14,773 nucleotides of DNA from Planctomycetaceae bacterium UBA6163 (GTDB taxonomy: Bacteria > Planctomycetota > Planctomycetia > Pirellulales > Pirellulaceae). This document shows positions 1 to 7,302 of this stretch, one piece after another (the stretch's first letter is position 1; each line of letters starts with the position of its first letter). Position numbers and translations under genes: made by a program. The stretch is taken from contig DIUH01000208.1 of NCBI GenBank assembly GCA_002428205.1, forward strand, positions 52,917 to 67,689, written 5' to 3'. The notes below the pieces were generated by a model. The model searched no databases, was not told where the DNA came from, and saw only the letters and a list, made by a program, of their open reading frames with translations.

Positions 1-387
1 AAGGCTCCGGCGCTGGCGATCGCCAACTATCTGCCGTTGCTTCGCAGCAGCGACAACGCCAAGGTTCGCAACGCGGCGGTTGCATTATCGTATTTTCCCG
101 ACCCCGAACTTGCCGTGCCATTGATCGACGCATTGGTGACGGAGCACAAGATCGTTATCCCCGCAAACGAACGCACCAGTGTCGGCTTCAACAACGCCGG
201 AGGTGGCGGGATGTCGACGGGCGGCAAGGCGCAAACGATCGTCCGCCGGATTGAGAACCTGCCTGTACTGACACTGCTTCGTCAAATCGAAGGCGACGTC
301 AATTACGGTTACGACCAAATCCGCTGGCGCCAGCACATGGCCGCCAAACTTAGCGGTTTTCAAGGTGACATGCGTCGGGACGAATAG
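1..387 (+). CDS. HEAT-repeat protein, C-terminal part (5' end outside window)
   Basis: Frame 1 is open from the first base to a TAG at 385-387, giving 128 visible residues; the start lies upstream. Alternating amphipathic helices such as the segment around RNAAVALSYFPDPELAVPLI look like a HEAT/armadillo repeat (a helical protein-binding scaffold). The end, with ENLPVLTLLRQI followed by NYGYDQIRWRQHMAAK, matches the closing motif I associate with planctomycete HEAT-repeat proteins, where a G-F/Y-GYD-x-W block ends the chain. A glycine-rich linker (NNAGGGGMSTGG) separates two helical parts. Its partner and pathway cannot be read from this fragment. Its last 28 bases overlap the 3' end of the convergent sigma factor gene. 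Family call is fairly sure; specific function unknown. Confidence 0.75.
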   Translation, partial: KAPALAIANYLPLLRSSDNAKVRNAAVALSYFPDPELAVPLIDALVTEHKIVIPANERTSVGFNNAGGGGMSTGGKAQTIVRRIENLPVLTLLRQIEGDVNYGYDQIRWRQHMAAKLSGFQGDMRRDE

Positions 388-998
388 TCGCCCGCATCAC
401 CTAATTGCTGGCGCAGACGTCTCATTATTCGGCTGCGATTTTTACGAACCGCCGCCTCCGTGACACCATACTGGGCCGCGACCGCCTGGGTCGGCAATTG
501 ATCGATCACCGACCTTATAAATATATCCCACGTTTTGGGTTCAAACTCCGATCGCACCTGTTCCATTGCGCGGGCCATCAAACCGCCCAGTTCATCCGTT
601 GATGTCGGATCCTGGTCACTCAGCGCGACATCGTCGTTATAAGGATCAGCGATCGAGTGCAGGCCGATCATGGCAGAACTGCCGCCGCGTGCGTGTTGAT
701 GATGCCGCTCGGCCCTCAAACGATCACGCAACTTATTCGCCGTGATCGTCCACAGCCACGCGCGAAAAGATCCGGCACGCTCGCTCGCTTCATAGCGGCC
801 AAGCGATCGATAGACTGCGGTAAAAACATCCTGCACAGAGTCGGCCGTCGCATGCGAGTCACATCCGAAGCGGCGACACCAATGGGCGACCAGCGGGCCA
901 TAAAGATCAATCAACTCGGACCAAGCATCCCCCTGGCGCGCCAATGCACGAGAGATCAGGCTCTGTCGTGTCGCACCAGATGATTGCAGGCTGCTCAT
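360..998 (-). CDS. ECF-type RNA polymerase sigma factor (planctomycete kinase-associated type)
   Basis: This predicted 212-residue sigma-70 family factor would direct RNA polymerase to a specific set of promoters. Region 2 spans about residues 27-100, with the core-binding helix DSVQDVFTAVYRSL (53-66) and the -10 recognition segment SFRAWLWTITANKLRD. Region 4 spans about 145-200, with FEPKTWDIF followed by the helix-turn-helix QAVAAQYGVTEAAVRKNRSR. The two are joined by a polar linker. I chose the ATG at 996-998 because the frame upstream, open to a possible ATG at 1133, encodes residues unlike any sigma factor and would overlap the divergent kinase gene. The gene is divergent from the kinase at 1127, and planctomycetes are known for such ECF-kinase pairs. 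It may be controlled by that kinase through phosphorylation or its zinc motif, which is inference. Its 3' end overlaps the HEAT gene by 28 bases. Confidence 0.9.
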   Translation of the reverse strand: MSSLQSSGATRQSLISRALARQGDAWSELIDLYGPLVAHWCRRFGCDSHATADSVQDVFTAVYRSLGRYEASERAGSFRAWLWTITANKLRDRLRAERHHQHARGGSSAMIGLHSIADPYNDDVALSDQDPTSTDELGGLMARAMEQVRSEFEPKTWDIFIRSVIDQLPTQAVAAQYGVTEAAVRKNRSRIMRRLRQQLGDAGDYSSRRMSP

Positions 999-1126
999 CG
1001 TCAATTTGTCTTTTGAAACTGGATTGATTGACCGGTTGAGTGGTTCTGACTCCAAAATGATGTCACACTGGAATCGTTCTAGGAAGACGATGCCCCCCTC
1101 TTCCTTTTTTACCACAGGCCGAAGCG
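999..1126. promoter_or_regulatory. Divergent intergenic region between sigma factor and kinase genes
   Basis: These 128 bases separate the divergent starts of the sigma factor and the kinase and must carry control signals for at least one of them. I found no convincing -35/-10 pair. A TTGACC at 1028-1033 has no good -10 box about 17 bases downstream. Shine-Dalgarno sequences before both starts are weak. An autoregulated ECF promoter is plausible but cannot be assigned from one copy. Confidence 0.35.
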
Positions 1127-4100
1127 ATGCCAACCGACGCTATGCTCACCGACGACACGAAACGGATGGCTTGCCCGAACCAAGAAACGCTGGCCAGGTA
1201 CCTTGGCGGATGGGTCGACGATGACCAAAGCAGTTCGATCGACGACCATCTGGAGACCTGTGAGACCTGCCAAGCAGCAATCGTCCGTATCGAATCTGAG
1301 CCCGATTCGATGCTCGACAGCGTCAAACTGATCGCGTCAGGCCGTACGTCAGGTCAATCGGACCAGCCGGTCGAACCGGAGGTGAAGTATGCGATGAGCC
1401 TGTTGAAGCGATTGTCCAATTCCCGCGATTCCAAACACGGCCTCGACGCGGTGGGGCGAGACTGCGTCAACGGTTTCGCGAGCGAACTTCCGGCAAGCTT
1501 TCCAGACAAAGCGATCGGCCCCTACCAGTTGATCCGTTCGCTCGGCCATGGTGGCATGGGATCCGTGTATCTGGCCGAACATCGCCAATTGAAAAAGCTG
1601 GTCGCGATCAAGGTGTTGCCATCCCGATGGCTCAGCAGCGACATTCACCTCAACCGCTTTCAACGAGAGATTCGCGCCGCCGGCGGCCTAAATCACCCGT
1701 CGATCGTGACCGCAACCGACGCGGGCCAACAAGACGACACCCATTACTTGGTCATGGAATATATCGAAGGTTGCGACCTTAGTCGCGTCGCTCGATTGTG
1801 CGGGCCGCTTGCGATCGCGGATGCATGCGAAGCGATCCGACGCGTTGCATTGGGGCTGTCGCATGCACACTCGCTGGGCATCGTGCATCGCGACATCAAG
1901 CCATCGAATCTCATGCTAAGCATAACCGGCGATGTCAAAATACTCGATTTCGGCTTGGCTCGTCACAGCCTTTGGGACGAAGCATCCGCTGAACTGACGA
2001 CCGTTGGCCAGTTGATGGGGACGCTTGACTACATGGCCCCCGAGCAAGCCGAGTGCGCCGCTGCGGTCGACTACCGCGCCGATCTTTATTCACTCGGTGC
2101 GACGCTGTTTCGGTTGCTTGCGGGGCGTCCACCGCTGGCCGCGGCACCCGATCTATCGCCCCTGTCCAAACTAAAACTGCTCGCTTCGCACGACTCGCCC
2201 CGCGTCGATACGCTGCGGGACGATGTCCCTAAAGACCTAGCCAATTTCATCGCTCTTCTGCTGCATCGCGACCCGAGTCGACGCCCCGCAAGTGCGGCAC
2301 ACGTCGCAGAAAAACTGGAAGCGTTCGCCGGTGGCAATGATCTGACGAAGCTTGCTGTAGACACCAAAACGAAAGACAAAGCGAACCCGCCACACGCAGA
2401 GGGCGACAAACCGCGATTACCCGCAAAGCCAAACATGACGAACTCACGCGGCGGTATCGGCCGTTGGCGTTGGCTTGTCTTCACAGCGGGCTTCGCGGCA
2501 ATGTTTTTTGCCGGAATTTTCCTGATCATCGAAACGCAAAAAGGACAATTGGTGATCGAAAGCGACGCCGAAAATGTCTCAGTCCGATTGCTCAGTGACG
2601 GCAAGCAATATGACACTATCAAGGTCCAGAGCGGAGCAACAGCAACGAAATTGTTTGCCGGCAAGTATGAGATCGAAATCGAAGGGGCCAGCGACGAACT
2701 ATTGATCGATCAGGATTCAGTAATCATTCGCAAAGGTGAAACGATTCTAGCCAAAATTGGACGTCCCCTAAAACAACCGACTGCCTCGCAGCCCGAAACA
2801 GCAAACCTGGTGGCCGAACCGGTATACGATGGCGAGCCGTTATCAGTATGGTTGAATCGCATAGCAACCGAAAAGAGCCCCGAACCACTCTACAAGGCGA
2901 TGCAAGCGGTAAAAAAACTAGTCGAGCCAACGAACGCCGAACAGGTGCGCAGTTCAATGATGAACATCATGGCGACCGTTGCAGATCAAGACCTAAAAGC
3001 CGGAAACACCACAACATCGCTTGACTATCAAATCTTACAGATCATTTCCGATTCCTTCCAGGACAATGAAAACTTCTTCGATTACATTGTGAACGAATTG
3101 CGAGAAAGTGATGAATCGCTTAGGGAACGAATTTATCGACAACTCATCCGCGTCGATCAAACAAGCGCGAACCCGCTGATCAACTACCTAATCAACGACG
3201 TCTTTCCAACAGAAGATGATCCGAAAACGACCAGATTGGCCGCAAATTATGCTCGGAACTATTTGCTTTTGAATCGTGACAGCAAGGAGGGCATTCATCA
3301 GAACCTCGCGACATTGATCTACGCAAACAAACAACTGGGCATCGACTTTTGGCTCGAATACCTGCCTTCGGAAAACTTTTTCGGATATGCCCAGAACATG
3401 CAACAACGGGCGATTGAGGCATTAGAGTCTGACGAACTATCCGATGAACTCGTCACGAAGGCGGCGATTATTCTCACTGAACTGCACAAAGGAATCGGAC
3501 CCGTGCAGGTTGCGCTTTCCAGCGATGATAAAGTGCGAGTCGCCAACCGGACCGCAAGTTTGCTTGATCGAATAGCAGAACGACCTGCTGAGATAGAAAA
3601 ACTTGTCACTCTTGATAGGTCGTTTGCCAATTTTGGGATGCCTCGCCACCTTTCAACGCCGTATATCATCGGTGATATTAACCGAGGACAAACTACTAGC
3701 TCCTTCCAAGCTTCGCTCGCTCTGGAATTACTTGAGTTAGCAGAAACAGCTGCCCAGCACGCCATCACTGACGCTTCAGTCTCTCGCGTTATGGAAGCGA
3801 CGATTAAGCCCTCTTTGAATGTTGGGCTGCAACTGAACCCAATGTTATCTCGCCAGCGGAGTGGGGTTGTCTTGTTCATTTGGCCCAGTCTGTCTTTGGA
3901 ACAATTCGGCGGTAGTTCGCGGGAAGTTAAACGCCTGCCAATTGACAAAGCCGATCTTCTTGCATACCTGATCAATGCTGCTGGCTACTATGCCTTATCG
4001 GACACTGGCAAGACGCATGCGCAAGACGATTACTTGTTGCGGCTTGCGGAATTCAAAACAGAAAACTTGCTTGCTGAACTCGACCAGGATGGCGATGGAA

Positions 4101-4444
4101 TGCTATCCAAAGAGGAGTCAGCGATGGACGATTCTGAATTCCAGGCTTATGATCAGAACGGCGATGGAATGCTGACAAAAGATGAAATCCGAGAGTTTCA
4201 ATCATCACACCCAATCCCAGGCGAGCCGCAAGCCCAAAGCGATGACGCAGTATCGTTCGACCAAGCAACCTTGCAATATGCAAAACGGATTTTCGAACGA
4301 TATGATACGAACAAAGACGGTCTGCTGAATGTTTCGGAGTGGTCGAAGATGCCTGTCGACCCCAGTGCCGCTGACACGAATCGCGACGGAAGGATTACCG
4401 TTGGGGAATATGCCTTATATCTTCGGAATCGTCAGGGACGATGA
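1127..4444 (+). CDS. Membrane Ser/Thr protein kinase with anti-sigma-like zinc motif, PEGA-like segment and four EF-hand loops
   Basis: A 1105-residue multidomain protein. Residues 16-48 carry C16 and HLETCETC (H41, C45, C48), the H-x3-C-x2-C pattern of zinc-binding anti-sigma domains. The kinase spans about 130-400: glycine loop GHGGMGSV (140-147), lysine K162 in VAIK, catalytic loop HRDIKPSN (254-261), DFG (274-276) and APE (304-306), so it looks active. One transmembrane helix lies at about 449-468. A PEGA-like beta segment follows at about 471-545, then a helical, partly HEAT-like region opening with YDGEPLSVW, and finally EF-hand loops starting at D986, D1009, D1060 and D1083. Kinase and zinc motif should be cytoplasmic and the rest beyond the membrane. 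The divergent sigma factor is the likely partner. An alternative start is the ATG at 1142. Base composition drops in G+C in the C-terminal half. Substrates and ligand are unknown. Confidence 0.93.
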   Translation: MPTDAMLTDDTKRMACPNQETLARYLGGWVDDDQSSSIDDHLETCETCQAAIVRIESEPDSMLDSVKLIASGRTSGQSDQPVEPEVKYAMSLLKRLSNSRDSKHGLDAVGRDCVNGFASELPASFPDKAIGPYQLIRSLGHGGMGSVYLAEHRQLKKLVAIKVLPSRWLSSDIHLNRFQREIRAAGGLNHPSIVTATDAGQQDDTHYLVMEYIEGCDLSRVARLCGPLAIADACEAIRRVALGLSHAHSLGIVHRDIKPSNLMLSITGDVKILDFGLARHSLWDEASAELTTVGQLMGTLDYMAPEQAECAAAVDYRADLYSLGATLFRLLAGRPPLAAAPDLSPLSKLKLLASHDSPRVDTLRDDVPKDLANFIALLLHRDPSRRPASAAHVAEKLEAFAGGNDLTKLAVDTKTKDKANPPHAEGDKPRLPAKPNMTNSRGGIGRWRWLVFTAGFAAMFFAGIFLIIETQKGQLVIESDAENVSVRLLSDGKQYDTIKVQSGATATKLFAGKYEIEIEGASDELLIDQDSVIIRKGETILAKIGRPLKQPTASQPETANLVAEPVYDGEPLSVWLNRIATEKSPEPLYKAMQAVKKLVEPTNAEQVRSSMMNIMATVADQDLKAGNTTTSLDYQILQIISDSFQDNENFFDYIVNELRESDESLRERIYRQLIRVDQTSANPLINYLINDVFPTEDDPKTTRLAANYARNYLLLNRDSKEGIHQNLATLIYANKQLGIDFWLEYLPSENFFGYAQNMQQRAIEALESDELSDELVTKAAIILTELHKGIGPVQVALSSDDKVRVANRTASLLDRIAERPAEIEKLVTLDRSFANFGMPRHLSTPYIIGDINRGQTTSSFQASLALELLELAETAAQHAITDASVSRVMEATIKPSLNVGLQLNPMLSRQRSGVVLFIWPSLSLEQFGGSSREVKRLPIDKADLLAYLINAAGYYALSDTGKTHAQDDYLLRLAEFKTENLLAELDQDGDGMLSKEESAMDDSEFQAYDQNGDGMLTKDEIREFQSSHPIPGEPQAQSDDAVSFDQATLQYAKRIFERYDTNKDGLLNVSEWSKMPVDPSAADTNRDGRITVGEYALYLRNRQGR

Positions 4445-4672
4445 TAAAATATCGGATGGTTTAAACGACCAAGCACGCCGGTAGAAACAAAATTGTGCAG
4501 GCCTGCTTAGGATCGTGCGGGAAATAAGTTGCTCGTTTTTTCTTCGAATCATTCAATCCGACGCAAATCCTGCGGGGCGTGAACGGATCTTCCAGCGATC
4601 TGTCGCCTCAATGCGCCCGTGCAACCATGCAAGTTCAAACCACTCGAGTGGCCCAATTAGCGGCCGACGATC

Positions 4673-5050
4673 TCAGGCAGCCCGGCGGCGTTCGACTTCG
4701 GGTGTCTTGCTTTCCAAATGATCAGCAATCGACAGCGTTTGCACTTCGTCAACGTCTTGCGGTTCGGCCGACAGCGTTACTTCCCAGGCTTGCGCCAGGC
4801 GATCAATCTCGCCGGTCCCAAGCAGTGCAAGCACGCTACCGGCCATGTCACGAATCTTCAACTCGTCCTCTTCCAGGAACCAGACGGCTTGGTAATTGGC
4901 TAAACGAAAACGTCGACCGCAAAAAAAACCGTCACGGATCAGCATCGCTTCGCTGGCCGCTTCGTGAAGATCGCTAGCATCTGGCTGATGCTCCGAAATC
5001 CACTGCCGCAGTGCGCTTCGAACTAAAGATAGCCGCTGGGAATTGGTCAT
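4673..5050 (-). CDS. Small conserved-looking protein of unknown function
   Basis: A 125-residue reading frame from ATG (5048-5050) to TGA. I do not recognise a named family. The N-terminus is helical (QRLSLVRSALRQWI), the middle has a hydrophobic/aromatic patch with FFCGRRF (42-48) and AVWFLEEDELKI (55-66), and the C-terminal third is acidic and probably disordered. The balanced composition, native-looking codons and the W/F-rich core suggest a genuine soluble cytoplasmic protein, and it resembles small hypothetical proteins I associate with planctomycetes; that resemblance is from memory and unverified. No signal peptide, membrane segment or catalytic motif is visible. It stands alone between the kinase gene and hpt, pointing against both. 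Confidence 0.65.
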   Translation of the reverse strand: MTNSQRLSLVRSALRQWISEHQPDASDLHEAASEAMLIRDGFFCGRRFRLANYQAVWFLEEDELKIRDMAGSVLALLGTGEIDRLAQAWEVTLSAEPQDVDEVQTLSIADHLESKTPEVERRRAA

Positions 5051-5383
5051 GGACGGTCCGTAAGAAGATCTTGGCGTAATCCATCTGCCAACCGCTAATC
5101 ACGGCTGTATCCACGTGTATCGACCGTAGCCCCAAAGGCGCGACCGAAAATTGAGACCACGCTGCAAGATCGACCCAAATTACGTATTTTAAGCCGCAAT
5201 CGGTCCGTCGATGCGTCACGCAAAGGGTCAATGTGATCTTCGCGCTGCTTCGGCTGCAGAATCCGCTCCTTTGCCCCGCTGATCAAACGCCGCTGCATGG
5301 GGTAAATTTCATCGGTCGCCCAACCGGCCACCTTCGTTACTGCTACTATCCCCCGCATCGACTACTTGAATCGAAATCTGCTG
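5051..5383. other. Gene-poor intergenic stretch upstream of hpt
   Basis: I see no supportable gene, RNA or repeat in these 333 bases. Frames here encode arginine-rich, family-less peptides that look like chance. The stretch must contain promoters for the divergent small gene at 5050 and for hpt, but no convincing -35/-10 pair was found. The most A+T-rich spot is around 5178-5191. Confidence 0.4.
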
Positions 5384-5923
5384 ATGAGAACATTGCTGTC
5401 CGAACACCAGTTGCGTGAAGGCGTCGAACGACTCGCACGCGAGATCGATAACCACTATGTCGAACAACCGCTGACGATCGTCGCCGTGATGACCGGTTCG
5501 CTCGTGCTTTTCGCCGACCTGATCCGCATGCTATCGATGCCGCTGAGGGTGGGGGTGGTCCAGGCCAGCAGCTATCGCGGCGGAACCCAGGCTGGCGAGT
5601 TGACAGTCGACAAGCGAATGATGATTGACGTCCAGGGACGCGACGTCATGTTGGTCGACGATATATTTGATACCGGCCGAACGCTGCAGCGGTTGATGGA
5701 CGAAGTGGGCCAGATGGGAGCGACTTCGGTGCGATCGGCGGTTCTGCTGCAAAAGCAGCGGCAACACGACGTTGTGCTGCGGCCCGATTTCGTCGCTTTC
5801 GAGATTCCCGATGAGTTCGTGGTCGGTTACGGGCTTGATTTTCAAGACCATTTCCGCAACCTACCGTATTTGGGCGTGTTGGAAGATTGCGATTTCGAAC
5901 AGTTCAAGCAACCGTTGATTTAA
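5384..5923 (+). CDS. hpt: Hypoxanthine phosphoribosyltransferase
   Basis: A purine salvage enzyme of the cytoplasm that converts hypoxanthine (and usually guanine) plus PRPP to IMP (GMP) and pyrophosphate. The 179-residue chain has the family order: N-terminal LLSEHQLREGVERLAREI, the substrate-loop region VAVMTGSLVLFADLIR (34-48), the flexible-loop motif ASSYRGGTQAGE (61-72), and the PRPP-binding signature VMLVDDIFDTGRT (88-100) with the paired acidic residues D92/D93 and D96. The C-terminal FVVGYGLDFQDHFRNLPYLG is the purine-binding end typical of bacterial Hpt. I chose the ATG at 5384 because it gives the usual family length; a TTG at 5366 would add six residues. No clear Shine-Dalgarno is seen for either. 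It is followed by a weak stem-loop and then glycosyltransferase genes, with no functional link apparent. Confidence 0.92.
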   Translation: MRTLLSEHQLREGVERLAREIDNHYVEQPLTIVAVMTGSLVLFADLIRMLSMPLRVGVVQASSYRGGTQAGELTVDKRMMIDVQGRDVMLVDDIFDTGRTLQRLMDEVGQMGATSVRSAVLLQKQRQHDVVLRPDFVAFEIPDEFVVGYGLDFQDHFRNLPYLGVLEDCDFEQFKQPLI

Positions 5924-5945
5924 ACTGGCGTGAGTATGTCGTTTC

Positions 5946-5979
5946 GATCTGGGGCAATCATTTGAAGCCAGATTCTTTT
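5946..5979 (+). terminator. Possible weak intrinsic terminator after hpt
   Basis: ATCTGG (5947-5952) pairs with CCAGAT (5968-5973), extended by one G-T wobble, around a 15-base loop, and is followed by TCTTTTG. The stem is short and the T run imperfect, so this is a tentative call. It lies 22 bases after the hpt stop, the expected place. Confidence 0.3.
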
Positions 5980-6038
5980 GTCCAGCCATTCATTCATAGG
6001 TAATCGGCCTGCGGGGGCCTGATCCAGACGGGTAATTC

Positions 6039-7292
6039 GTGGGCGGTCCAACTCGGGTATTGATGATCAGCCGCCATTATTGGCCGCATTTCACGATCGA
6101 TGCCGCGTATCGCGACGCACGACTGGCCGACGCTCTGGCAAGATCCGGCATGTCGATCGAAGTGTTGACGCCGCGTTATGCCGCATCTTGGCCCGAGCGG
6201 ATCGTGCACCGCGAAATCGTGGTCCATCGTCCCCTGGCCGCCCCACGAGGCGCGTGGTCGGTCGGCCGATACCTGAAATTGATGGAAGCTTGGTTGACCG
6301 AGCACGCCGATCGATACGACCTCTTTTTTTGCACTCAGTGCGATGAGGAAGTGATTCCGATGGTTCGCGCAGCGGCGGCAAAGTCGCTGCGCCGCGTTGT
6401 GCTTCACAGCGGAACCGGTGCGGGCGCCGATCATGTGGTTTGGCCGGCGACCAGAAATGGTCGCCGCATCCGTTCGAGCCTTGATCGTGTCGATGCGATC
6501 GTGGTTTCATGGCCATCGGTCCATCGCCAGTTGCTGGCTGGGGGACTAGCGGCCAAAAAGCTGCACCGGATCGATATCGGCGTGCCGCCGTCAGCCCTGG
6601 CGGCGCATCGCGAAGATCAAGCGACCAGCACCGAATCGTTGCGTCGATCGCGGGCCGTGTTGTCGCATGTCAACGGCGACTTGATGCTGCACCACGACAG
6701 CCACGTCGTCATGGCTTGCGGCGAAATGAATCTGGTCGGCGGAATGATGAACTTGGCCGCGACGGTCCCGCCGCTGGTCGATATCTGGCCCGACCTGCGA
6801 TTTTGGCTGGTCGGCGATGGTCGCCAGCGTGATACGTTACACAATTATTTTCGCCATCACAGCGTTCGCCAGAATGTGGCGATGCCCGGTACGTTTGTCG
6901 ATTTCGATGATCTGTTCCAAGTCGCTGATCTGTTGGTTGTGCCATCGGGGTCCGATGCCTTGGAAGCCATCTTGCCATGTGCTGTTGGTGCGGCGCTGCC
7001 GATCGTGGTCGCCGATTCGGCTGATACGCGTTCGTTTTTTGCCGGTGCCGAAGAAATGGTCGGATGGTTTTCCGTTGGGGATGCCGAAACGCTGCGATCT
7101 GCGATTCGGCAAGCTCTGATCGACCTGCCGGCCCGCCGCATTGCGGCGCGGACGCTGCGACGAAAATGGATGCAGCATCGGCCCTATCAAGCGACCGTCG
7201 ACGGCTATAAACATCTGCTGGAATCGCTGGTTCCGCCGCCCCAACGTTTGTCGCTGCCAACGATTGACTCAGCCACAAAACGATCGAATTAG
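6039..7292 (+). CDS. GT-B fold glycosyltransferase (GT4-like), first of a pair
   Basis: A 417-residue predicted glycosyltransferase, probably cytoplasmic and acting on a lipid-linked or surface-polysaccharide precursor. The N-terminal Rossmann half opens with RVLMISRHYWPHFTIDAAYR (6-25), a typical GT4 beginning, and has LADALARSGMSIEVLTP. The C-terminal half has FWLVGDGRQRDTL (255-267) and ADLLVVPSGSDALEA (296-310), the nucleotide-sugar-binding half of the fold. By my hand alignment the usual E-x7-E pair is replaced by D306 and C314, so the enzyme is atypical and may use a different donor geometry or have reduced activity. The GTG at 6039 is the only start that keeps the first beta strand whole (an in-frame TAA lies at 6033-6035); the ATG at 6063 is an alternative. 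It ends 10 bases before a second glycosyltransferase, implying one transcript. Donor and acceptor are unknown. Confidence 0.82.
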   Translation: MGGPTRVLMISRHYWPHFTIDAAYRDARLADALARSGMSIEVLTPRYAASWPERIVHREIVVHRPLAAPRGAWSVGRYLKLMEAWLTEHADRYDLFFCTQCDEEVIPMVRAAAAKSLRRVVLHSGTGAGADHVVWPATRNGRRIRSSLDRVDAIVVSWPSVHRQLLAGGLAAKKLHRIDIGVPPSALAAHREDQATSTESLRRSRAVLSHVNGDLMLHHDSHVVMACGEMNLVGGMMNLAATVPPLVDIWPDLRFWLVGDGRQRDTLHNYFRHHSVRQNVAMPGTFVDFDDLFQVADLLVVPSGSDALEAILPCAVGAALPIVVADSADTRSFFAGAEEMVGWFSVGDAETLRSAIRQALIDLPARRIAARTLRRKWMQHRPYQATVDGYKHLLESLVPPPQRLSLPTIDSATKRSN

Positions 7293-7302
7293 ACTTACCA
7301 AA

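Noticed and set aside
999..1133. N-terminal extension of the sigma factor to an ATG at 1133
   Set aside because: The extra 45 residues resemble no sigma factor region and would overlap the divergent kinase start; the ATG at 998 leaves a complete region 2.
4497..4506. GCAGGCCTGC palindrome after the kinase gene as a terminator
   Set aside because: It has no loop and no T tract; a ten-base palindrome this G+C-rich can arise by chance.
4579..4977. Plus-strand frame of 132 codons overlapping the small unknown gene
   Set aside because: Rich in R, P, S and Q with no motif; the opposite strand encodes a better-composed protein with a hydrophobic core.
5095..5358. Minus-strand frame of 87 codons upstream of hpt
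   Set aside because: Arginine-rich composition without recognisable motifs, in a region expected to hold promoters; looks like a chance open frame.
7141..7302. Extension of the second glycosyltransferase into the end of the first
   Set aside because: The translated sequence is cysteine/arginine-rich out-of-frame coding from the preceding gene; the GT4 domain begins just after the ATG at 7303.
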